From contig JACPXA010000068.1 of NCBI GenBank assembly GCA_016196785.1, positions 1 through 7,336 on the forward strand: 7,336 nt of DNA, given 5' to 3'. The translations under genes and the position numbers were made by a program. Below the pieces are notes generated by a model. It did not search any database. It saw only the letters and a list, made by a program, of their open reading frames with translations, and was not told the origin of the DNA. The stretch is from Elusimicrobiota bacterium. Its GTDB lineage: Bacteria > Elusimicrobiota > Elusimicrobia > 2-01-FULL-59-12 > JACPXA01. Shown here piece by piece: positions 1 through 6,060 of the stretch. Position 1 is the stretch's first letter, and each line of letters begins with the position of its first letter.

Positions 1-51
1 ACGAGGAACGCAACCCGAGAGGTGGTTGCTCCTCATATTGTTCGGCTGTGA
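1..51 (+). CDS. 3' end of an unidentified upstream gene (partial)
   Basis: The first frame is open from the window edge and encodes 16 residues, TRNATREVVAPHIVRL, before a TGA at 49-51. That stop overlaps the GTG at 48-50 in a GTGA arrangement typical of translationally coupled operon genes, which is the main reason for believing this frame. The remnant is too short to assign a family. The other two frames are also open here, so the call rests on the overlap geometry alone. If correct, the polysaccharide operon continues upstream of the window. Confidence 0.45.
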   Translation, partial: TRNATREVVAPHIVRL

Positions 52-1088
52 CCATGTGGAAACAACCGCTGATACTCTACACGGTCCTCTTCACCTGGTC
101 GGTAGTGGTTGCGGCCTTATTGACACCGATCTGCCGGTGGTGGGCGATCCGTTGGAAGATCCTGGACCACCCCAGGACTTCTATCAAAACCCATGAGACC
201 CCGACCCCCTATCTAGGTGGGGTGGCCATCTTGGGGGCGTTTACTACTGCACTCCTGTTGGCTCGTTTCCTCACTAACTTCCCAACCGGAACGTTGCATG
301 CATTGCGGGGAATCCTGTTCGGGGGGACGCTCATCTTTCTCCTCGGGTTGGTTGACGACCTCGCACCGTCCGGTTTAGGATTCAAACAGAAGTTCATCGT
401 CCAAATCATCGCGGCATTGTGTCTGATCGCTTTTGACATCCGCATTAAGTTCATACATCCCACCTGGTTTGCTGTGTTGGTCTCGATGGTCTGGATTGTG
501 GGGGTGACCAATGCGTTCAATATCATTGACATCATGGATGGGCTGTGTGGAGGGGTGTCAGCCATTGCGAGCCTCACATTCTTATTGATCGCTCTTCCGA
601 GGGAAGAACTCTATGTGGATGTCGCAGCCGCTGCCTTAGCTGGCGCCTGTCTGGGGTTTCTTCCATTTAACCTCTCCGCAAAGCGAAAAATCTTCATGGG
701 GGATACAGGAAGTCTTTTTCTCGGATTCGTGCTCGCGGCGCTCTCGATGGGGACCACGTATACCTCGATCAACAATATCGGGTTGTTCGCACCTCTCCTG
801 ATTCTTGGTCTCCCGCTTTACGACACCGTCCTTGTCACATTCGCTCGCCTTCGCCAGGGACGGTCTCCCTTCCTCGGCAGTAAAGACCACTTTGCCCTAC
901 GCCTGGAAGCCGCTGGTTTTTTCCGCCAAGAAATTCTCGTCATCGCGTATGCGGTCAGCCTAGGGCTATCGTTGGGAGCCTTTATCGTAACCCGTGTCTC
1001 TTTTGCAATGGCACTGTTCACGTATGCCGTGATTGCGATTGCCTCTTGGCTTATTGGTAGATGGCTCAGCCGAATTCCCAGCGAGTAA
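48..1088 (+). CDS. WecA/MraY-family undecaprenyl-phosphate sugar-1-phosphate transferase
   Basis: This is a polytopic inner-membrane enzyme of glycosyltransferase family 4 in the Pfam sense (MraY/WecA/TagO). By family knowledge it transfers a HexNAc-1-phosphate from a UDP-sugar to undecaprenyl phosphate, the first step of O-antigen, enterobacterial common antigen or exopolysaccharide synthesis. Visible motifs: the Asp pair in LVDDL (D103-D104), NAFNIIDIMDGL (155-166) with both Asp residues of the usual NAFNxxDGxDG motif, FMGDTGS (216-222), and a terminal KDHFALRL (279-286) in place of the classic HIHH loop. About ten hydrophobic helices span the 346 residues, a normal length for the family. 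The GTG at 48 is preferred because it overlaps the upstream stop; an ATG two codons later (54) is a close alternative. No well-spaced Shine-Dalgarno is seen. WecA versus a WbpL- or TagO-like specificity cannot be decided, so no symbol is given. Confidence 0.9.
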   Translation: MTMWKQPLILYTVLFTWSVVVAALLTPICRWWAIRWKILDHPRTSIKTHETPTPYLGGVAILGAFTTALLLARFLTNFPTGTLHALRGILFGGTLIFLLGLVDDLAPSGLGFKQKFIVQIIAALCLIAFDIRIKFIHPTWFAVLVSMVWIVGVTNAFNIIDIMDGLCGGVSAIASLTFLLIALPREELYVDVAAAALAGACLGFLPFNLSAKRKIFMGDTGSLFLGFVLAALSMGTTYTSINNIGLFAPLLILGLPLYDTVLVTFARLRQGRSPFLGSKDHFALRLEAAGFFRQEILVIAYAVSLGLSLGAFIVTRVSFAMALFTYAVIAIASWLIGRWLSRIPSE

Positions 1089-1092
1089 CACG

Positions 1093-2169
1093 ATGAAGGC
1101 ACTCGCATTCTACAACCAGAACAATTCCAAAGAGACCCTGGCGGCCCCACTTCTCAGACACAGCCTTGTCTGGGGGATTCCTCTTCTCTATTTTTTGGTG
1201 GCAGCTTCCTTTTATCTCCGGACGTATGACTCGGCGCAAATCAAAATCACACTGTGGCAGATGGGGGGAACATTCCTCGCAGCCTTATGGTATCTCCGGC
1301 TCTGGGAGAAGGGACACTTCCCAGGGCGGAAGAGCTGGTCGTTGCTCCTACCGCTTATCTTGTGTGGTGTCTCTGGTGTCGTCTCCTTCCTCCATTGTCC
1401 ATATCCTGGTCCGAGCCTCGATGACTTCATCCGCAGACTGCTGTATGTCCACATGGCTCTCATTGTCCTCATTGAATTTAATACCCCACAGCATTTCCAA
1501 CGGATCATCCAGTGGATCCTCGCTGCCGCTTTTGTGAGTTCCACGTACGGGGTGCTTCAGTACCTGGATACCCGTTTCTTTCCATCCCCCCAGGAAATGG
1601 GAATGGATCCTTTCATCTGGCGTGGAGCATTCGGTTCGCGAATCTTTTCAACCTTTGGAAACCCAAACTTTTTTGGGAACTTTCTCGTGATTGTCTCCCC
1701 GATTGTGCTCGCGCTCCTCCTCCGTCGGCATCCCACGCGCATCCTTGGGATATTCGGGCTGATCATCGCCAGCATCGCTGCCTCCCTGTGGTTCCTGAAA
1801 GGTGGGCTGCCCGCCTGGCTATTCGGGATGGCCTTCCTTGGGTTTGCCTGCTGTGCCATTTTCTTCTTTTCATCACTCGGGTTACTGTTTTTCCTGATCA
1901 CGTTCTGTACGGTCGCCACGTATTCTAAGGGGGCCTGGCTCGGTTATGCGGCGGGGGTCAGTTTCTTCACGCTGCTCGTCATCCGATCCATCCGGTGTGG
2001 GGAACTGGGATCGGGAGTTTTAAGGTCATTTACCCGGCGTTTCGGCGACCTCAGATTTTCCACATCGAGGCGAAACACAACACCGAGACGGACCACGCTG
2101 AAAACGAATACCTTGAGGTGTGGTTCGATGAGGGGTTTGTCGGATTTGGGATTTTCCTCTGGGTGGTAG
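1093..2169 (+). CDS. O-antigen ligase-like membrane protein, N-terminal part (frame broken near 1990)
   Basis: Residues 1 to about 299 form roughly nine or ten hydrophobic helices (for example 24-43, 50-69, 83-100, 137-156, 194-210, 216-234, 240-275 and 282-297). They carry FGNPNFFGNFL (188-198) and SKGAWLG (278-284), both typical of the O-antigen ligase/polymerase (Wzy_C, WaaL-like) family, which joins lipid-linked glycans to an acceptor or to each other on the periplasmic face. After VIRSI (296-300) the character changes abruptly: the last 58 residues are Arg/Ser/Thr-rich and hydrophilic, as expected of out-of-frame translation. The family's next motif appears in another frame at 1995. I therefore read this as the N-terminal half of one gene running to 3554. 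The ATG at 1093 is chosen, 4 nt after the preceding stop; an earlier in-frame TTG at 1033 would overlap that gene by 56 nt and adds no family-like sequence. Whether the break is a mutation or a sequence error is unknown. Confidence 0.8.
   Translation: MKALAFYNQNNSKETLAAPLLRHSLVWGIPLLYFLVAASFYLRTYDSAQIKITLWQMGGTFLAALWYLRLWEKGHFPGRKSWSLLLPLILCGVSGVVSFLHCPYPGPSLDDFIRRLLYVHMALIVLIEFNTPQHFQRIIQWILAAAFVSSTYGVLQYLDTRFFPSPQEMGMDPFIWRGAFGSRIFSTFGNPNFFGNFLVIVSPIVLALLLRRHPTRILGIFGLIIASIAASLWFLKGGLPAWLFGMAFLGFACCAIFFFSSLGLLFFLITFCTVATYSKGAWLGYAAGVSFFTLLVIRSIRCGELGSGVLRSFTRRFGDLRFSTSRRNTTPRRTTLKTNTLRCGSMRGLSDLGFSSGW
1975..1998 (+). other. Frame break with clustered ATCC repeats in the O-antigen ligase gene
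   Basis: Upstream of about 1990 the family-like protein is in the frame of 1093; downstream of about 1989 it is in the frame of 1995. The junction reads ATCCGATCCATCCGG (1981-1995), holding three ATCC units. Adding one ATCC unit, or any single base, or removing two bases, would join the frames as VIRSIHPVWGTGIG. From family knowledge, however, SKGAWLG is normally followed by a further helix and a hydrophilic stretch, several tens of residues in all, before GxGIGxF. Only about 20 residues are present here. A deletion at short repeats is therefore an alternative to a simple indel. Confidence 0.75.
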
Positions 2170-3554
2170 TGACGTTCAGCCTGGTTGGGTATCGGACGTT
2201 AGCTCAGTTTGTTGAAACTGCCCCTAGCCGGGCGGGACCTCCAGGGAAAGGCGCGCCTACAACACCGGATCTTCGGGCCTACTACGTCCTGGCGTTTCTC
2301 TCAGCGATGCTCGCGATGTTGATCCACAACTCCGTGGATGTAAGCCTTCGGTTTGTCTCCTCTGGGGTGTTCCTGTGGCTTCTCATCGGGTTGTTGGGAG
2401 CATTGGCAGTCCATGATCCTCTTAGGGAAAATTTTCTCAGCCCCACCAGCGGTGTTGGGACGACCGCTGAGAGATCTCTGCTAGGTGATCTCTTACGGGT
2501 GCTTGCCAGCGCTGCGGCAGTGGTATTCCTTGGCTACGTGTTGGTCACCTTCAATGAGATCCAAGGCCCGTATCCGCCAACGTTTGGAGAATCGTTACTG
2601 TGGGGGATCAGTTGGGCTGCGCTCGTGGGGGTGTGCGGTGGGGCAGGGTATGCATGGTTGCGGTATCTCTGGAGTACCCCCAGTTGGGTTGCGCTCATCG
2701 GGGCTTGCCTCGCGCTGTGGCCGCTGACCATTTTCTGGGGATATTTTCGCGCCGATGCCTACCACAATAGGGCGATCTTCTTCTCGAAACAAGCCAAATG
2801 GGAGGAGGCACTCAACAGTTACAAGACGGTGGTTCAGTTAAACCCTGCCTTTATCATGGCCTACTATTTCATGGGAAACGTGTACAACGACCGCTGGTCG
2901 TCGGGTGATGGGGAACGGGCCATTGCCAAATACCACGAGCTTTGGCGGATGGCGCCGAATTATGTGCAGTCGCACTACCAAGCGGGGCTGGTGCATCTTC
3001 ACCTGGGGGATGAGCAACAACGGCAGGCGGAGGCCGCCACACAACGAAACGATGCGGCCTCGGCCGAACGCGCGGCAGCGCTGGCCAACCAGTACTGGCG
3101 TGAAGCGCTTCGGTCGTTCCAACATTATCATGCGCTCGATCCCGTCTTCTCTCCCAACTATGCACGGATGGCCTGGGTGTACATCCAGTTGAAGGATTTC
3201 CCAAAGGCAGAAGCCACGTATCGAGAAGACCTGGAGGCCATTGAGTGTCGAAGCCCGAAGCATAACATCCTGAGAGAGGGATGGGAGAAGACCCACCGTC
3301 ATGAAAACCCTGAAACCTACGTGAACTTGGGGGACGCCCAATACTACCAGGGACGTCTCCAAGACGCCGAACGATCCTTTCGACAGGCGCTGGCGCTGAA
3401 GGCGGATTATCCGAATGCGTTACGGAATCTTGCGATTCTGCTGGCCCAGACTCAACGGCTCTCAGAAGGCCGCCAGCTCTGGGAGCGGCTCCGTCAACTG
3501 ACCCCGAAAACCCCTCCCTTTGATCAGGCGTTAGGCCTGGCTTCACCGACGTAA
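1995..3554 (+). CDS. O-antigen ligase-like protein, C-terminal part with periplasmic loop and TPR domain
   Basis: This frame starts inside a conserved motif rather than at a natural N-terminus: VWGTGIGSFKVIYP (residues 1-14 in this numbering) and HNTETDHAENEYLEV (28-42) are the large periplasmic loop of Wzy_C/O-antigen ligase proteins, whose conserved His is implicated in ligation. Hydrophobic helices follow at about 49-66, 96-112, 121-138, 166-185, 202-222 and 229-250. Residues from about 254 to 507 form tetratricopeptide repeats, clearest at 254-287, 385-412, 439-473 and 474-507, with an Ala/Gln-rich insertion at 341-366. TPRs in such fusions are thought to bind partner proteins or glycan-assembly components. 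The GTG at 1995 has no Shine-Dalgarno and would omit ten membrane helices, so independent translation seems unlikely. In this frame PVWGTGIG can be traced back to about 1989, and a stop lies at 1926-1928. It is best read as the 3' part of the gene beginning at 1093. The next gene starts 1 nt after the stop. Confidence 0.85.
   Translation: MWGTGIGSFKVIYPAFRRPQIFHIEAKHNTETDHAENEYLEVWFDEGFVGFGIFLWVVVTFSLVGYRTLAQFVETAPSRAGPPGKGAPTTPDLRAYYVLAFLSAMLAMLIHNSVDVSLRFVSSGVFLWLLIGLLGALAVHDPLRENFLSPTSGVGTTAERSLLGDLLRVLASAAAVVFLGYVLVTFNEIQGPYPPTFGESLLWGISWAALVGVCGGAGYAWLRYLWSTPSWVALIGACLALWPLTIFWGYFRADAYHNRAIFFSKQAKWEEALNSYKTVVQLNPAFIMAYYFMGNVYNDRWSSGDGERAIAKYHELWRMAPNYVQSHYQAGLVHLHLGDEQQRQAEAATQRNDAASAERAAALANQYWREALRSFQHYHALDPVFSPNYARMAWVYIQLKDFPKAEATYREDLEAIECRSPKHNILREGWEKTHRHENPETYVNLGDAQYYQGRLQDAERSFRQALALKADYPNALRNLAILLAQTQRLSEGRQLWERLRQLTPKTPPFDQALGLASPT
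2609..2702 (+). repeat. Imperfect 22-bp direct repeat with 72-bp period
   Basis: Bases 2609-2630 and 2681-2702 match at 19 of 22 positions (both begin CAGTTGGG) and lie in the same reading frame, encoding SWAALVGVC and SWVALIGAC. They fall in two successive hydrophobic helices just before the TPR domain. The pair could be a local 24-codon duplication or convergent hydrophobic coding; the sequence between the copies is not itself repeated. Confidence 0.45.
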
Positions 3555-3555
3555 G

Positions 3556-4857
3556 ATGACCCCTGCCCGTGTTCTGATCATCGGCGCAGGGATGTCTGGG
3601 CTCTCCTGCGCCTACCATCTGAAGCGTGACTTCCTTCTCCTGGAACGCGAAGGAGAACCCGGCGGCCTGAGCCGCTCCATCCAGGTCGCTGGCTTCACCT
3701 TCGATCACACCGGCCATCTGCTTCATTTGCGGCACCCGTATACCACACGCCTGGTCCCTCGTTTGCTCAAGGGGAACCTCCTCACTCATCAGCGGAACGC
3801 ATGGATTTACTCCCACGGCGTGTTCACACGCTACCCCTTTCAGGCCAATACCTTTGGGCTCCCTCGAAAGGTCGTCAAGGAATGTGTGGAAGGATTTCTG
3901 GAAGCCCAGATGGTCCACATCAGAGGGAGACCATCTTCGTCGAGGATTTCGTTCCATGAGTGGGTGCTGGCGACATTTGGGAACGGATTTGGCCGGCATT
4001 TTTTCTTTCCCTATAACCAAAAACTCTGGACGGTGCCCCCCCATGTCCTCACCGCCGAGTGGGTAGCCCCTTTTGTTCCTCGCCCCACGGTTGAAGAAGT
4101 CCTGACCGGTGCGTTCACCGATCAAACCAAGGCGTTTGGGTATAACGCGACCTTCTCCTATCCACAGCGGGGTGGGATCCAGGCGCTCGCTTGGGCGTTT
4201 GCACGGAGACTCGGGATCCGGGTTCGATATCACACCGAGATCGTACAGATTCGCTGGAAACGCCAAGAGGTGGTTCTGTCAAACGGCGAGCGGCTCCGCT
4301 ATCAATGGCTGGTGTCAACCTTGCCCCTCCCCCGGCTTCTCGAGACCATGGAAGAACTTCCATCCTCACTGCGGCGACGGGCTCAACAGCTCCGTTGGAA
4401 CTCGGTCTTGTGCCTAAACCTCGGCGTAGCGCGTCCCCACGTGTCTGACAAACATTGGGTGTACTTCCCTGAACGCCAGTTTCCCTTCTATCGGGTAGGT
4501 TTCTCAATGAATTTTTCTCCGTACAGCGTCCCCCCTGGATGTAGCTCCCTCTATGTGGAGTTTGCCCATTCACCGGCTACGCAACTTGATCGGTTCCAAC
4601 TGTTCCCGGTGGCCCTCCAGGGCCTCTACCGATCAGGTCTTCTACAACGCTCCGATGCCCTACGGGTCATCCAGTGGCTCCCGCTCCCGTTTGCCTATGT
4701 GATCTACGACCGGCACCGCACGCCAGCGGTCAAGGACATTTTCAATTTCCTCCGGCGTCAACGGATTGTTTCCATTGGCCGGTTTGGCGCCTGGAAATAT
4801 TCCTATATGGAAGAGGCAATCCTCGATGGCAAAGCGACTGCAGAGGCAATCGCCTGA
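3556..4857 (+). CDS. FAD-dependent oxidoreductase, UDP-galactopyranose mutase / protoporphyrinogen oxidase-like
   Basis: The N-terminus has a Rossmann dinucleotide-binding fold: VLIIGAGMSGLSCAYHL (6-22), the ribose-binding Glu at the end of LLLE (27-30), and GGLSRS (36-41). DHTGHLLH (50-57) and NQKLWTVPPHVL (154-165) resemble the His-containing loop and the KQWG-like segment of UDP-galactopyranose mutases. YPQRGGIQALA is the substrate-side motif shared with protoporphyrinogen oxidase-like flavoproteins. The C-terminal GRFGAWKYSYMEEAILDG (408-425) matches the second FAD-contacting motif, most like the GRxxxYxYxDM of the mutases. At 433 residues the protein is longer than typical bacterial mutases (about 370-390). 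It starts 1 nt after the TPR gene's stop. In this operon a role in making or modifying an activated sugar is plausible, but the true substrate is unknown, and a carotenoid- or amine-oxidase-like reaction is not excluded. No signal peptide is seen, so it is probably cytoplasmic. Confidence 0.82.
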   Translation: MTPARVLIIGAGMSGLSCAYHLKRDFLLLEREGEPGGLSRSIQVAGFTFDHTGHLLHLRHPYTTRLVPRLLKGNLLTHQRNAWIYSHGVFTRYPFQANTFGLPRKVVKECVEGFLEAQMVHIRGRPSSSRISFHEWVLATFGNGFGRHFFFPYNQKLWTVPPHVLTAEWVAPFVPRPTVEEVLTGAFTDQTKAFGYNATFSYPQRGGIQALAWAFARRLGIRVRYHTEIVQIRWKRQEVVLSNGERLRYQWLVSTLPLPRLLETMEELPSSLRRRAQQLRWNSVLCLNLGVARPHVSDKHWVYFPERQFPFYRVGFSMNFSPYSVPPGCSSLYVEFAHSPATQLDRFQLFPVALQGLYRSGLLQRSDALRVIQWLPLPFAYVIYDRHRTPAVKDIFNFLRRQRIVSIGRFGAWKYSYMEEAILDGKATAEAIA

Positions 4858-4893
4858 GCGCTTTGCCGGCTCGAATCGTTCCTGGGCACCCGT

Positions 4894-6060
4894 ATGAACC
4901 CACGGATCAAAGTGATTCATATCATTACCCAATTAGAACTCGGGGGGGCGCAGAAAGTCGTATTGTCCCTTGTCACTCATTTGGATCGCGACCGTTTTGA
5001 GGCAACGCTGACGGCGGGAGAGGGGGGACTACTCGATTCTGAGGTGGCCTGTCTCCCTGATATCCGAATCCTTTTTGTGCCCTCTCTAATACGTCCCATC
5101 AATGGGTGGGACGATCTCAAGGCCTTGTGGTTCCTCTGGCGGGTACTCCGTCGTGAGCGGCCATTGATCGTGCACACGCATTCCTCGAAAGCGGGTATCT
5201 TAGGACGATGGGCCGCATGGTTAGCGCATACCCCAGTCATTGTGCATACGTACCATGGGTTTGGATTTTCAGTGTTCCAGCGAAGCTGGGGCCGGTGGTT
5301 GGCGATTGCCTTGGAACAGGTCACCGCACACATCACCACAGCTCTGATCATGGTCTCTGAAAACACACGCAAAACTGCCGAGAGGTTAGGAATTGGAGTA
5401 CGACCACAGCATGTTGTGATTCATGTGGCGATCCCTAGAAACGCCTTCGCTTCAACACCCCCTATGGAACACACCCCGAGGCAACAGCTAGGGCTTGACG
5501 AACACACCTCTGTCGTCACGATGGTGGGAAATTTGAAACCCCAGAAAAACCCTGGTCAATTCGTCAAGGTGGCAGCCCGCGTCATCCGGAAGTTCCCACA
5601 CAGCCGATGGTTGTTTATTGGAGACGGAGAACTCCGCCCCACGATTGAGACCCTGATCCGGTCACTGAGACTCGAGCGAGATGTCCAGCTGTTAGGGTGG
5701 CGGCGGGATATTCGGGAGATCTTGGCGATCACCCAGGTGTTTGTTCTTACGTCACTGTGGGAGGGTCTCCCCTTGTCTTTGCTCGAGGCCATGATGTCTG
5801 GGCTTCCTGTCGTCTGCAACGCTGTAGATGGTGTGCAAGAGGTCGTTCAGAATGGAGAAAATGGCTTTCTGGTGACACCCCATGACGTAGCATCCATGGC
5901 AGATCGGATCGTTCAATTACTCACCGACCGGCCGTTGGCTAGACGTATGGGCGAAGCTGGCCGCACGATGGTCAGCGAACAATTTGATGTTGACCACATG
6001 GTCTGTCAACACGAGACGCTGTACCTAAAGTTAGTGGCTCAGCGGTGCTCACCGCAATGA
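4894..6060 (+). CDS. Glycosyltransferase family 4 (GT-B fold)
   Basis: This cytoplasmic or membrane-associated retaining glycosyltransferase probably adds a sugar to the lipid-linked glycan. The N-terminal acceptor domain has IKVIHIITQLELGGAQKVV (5-23), the GT4 glycine-rich loop, and HTHSSKAGILGRWAA (94-108), common in lipopolysaccharide and capsule transferases. The C-terminal donor domain has VGNLKPQKNP (211-220), FIGDGELR (241-248), LLGWRRDI (266-273) and the E-x7-E nucleotide-sugar motif at E290 and E298 (WEGLPLSLLEAM). Its 388 residues are a normal family length. One divergence is that the usual NGID-type linker segment reads VIHVAIPRNAF (175-185). The ATG at 4894 is the only plausible start: the frame carries no earlier ATG or GTG back to the stop at 4855. 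The 36-nt upstream spacer lacks a strong Shine-Dalgarno. The sugar donor and the linkage cannot be predicted. Confidence 0.92.
   Translation: MNPRIKVIHIITQLELGGAQKVVLSLVTHLDRDRFEATLTAGEGGLLDSEVACLPDIRILFVPSLIRPINGWDDLKALWFLWRVLRRERPLIVHTHSSKAGILGRWAAWLAHTPVIVHTYHGFGFSVFQRSWGRWLAIALEQVTAHITTALIMVSENTRKTAERLGIGVRPQHVVIHVAIPRNAFASTPPMEHTPRQQLGLDEHTSVVTMVGNLKPQKNPGQFVKVAARVIRKFPHSRWLFIGDGELRPTIETLIRSLRLERDVQLLGWRRDIREILAITQVFVLTSLWEGLPLSLLEAMMSGLPVVCNAVDGVQEVVQNGENGFLVTPHDVASMADRIVQLLTDRPLARRMGEAGRTMVSEQFDVDHMVCQHETLYLKLVAQRCSPQ

Noticed and set aside
1512..1928. A 138-codon plus-strand frame inside the ligase gene
   Set aside because: The overlapping frame from 1093 carries the FGNPNFFGN and SKGAWLG motifs and membrane helices; this one is a Pro/Arg/Cys-rich shadow.
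1995..3554. A standalone TPR protein starting at the GTG at 1995
   Set aside because: The start falls in the middle of the conserved PVWGTGIGSF motif, lacks a ribosome binding site and discards the N-terminal helices. It fits better as the 3' half of a broken gene, although it is listed as an open frame.
4036..4042. A run of seven C in the flavoenzyme gene, as a possible slippage site
   Set aside because: The reading frame and the motifs on both sides are continuous, so nothing indicates a shift here.
2869..4266. A 465-codon open frame on the minus strand
   Set aside because: It lies antisense to the TPR region and the flavoenzyme gene, both of which have clear family motifs on the plus strand. 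Its translation is Pro/Gly/Arg-rich with no recognisable domain, and it looks like a codon-bias shadow.
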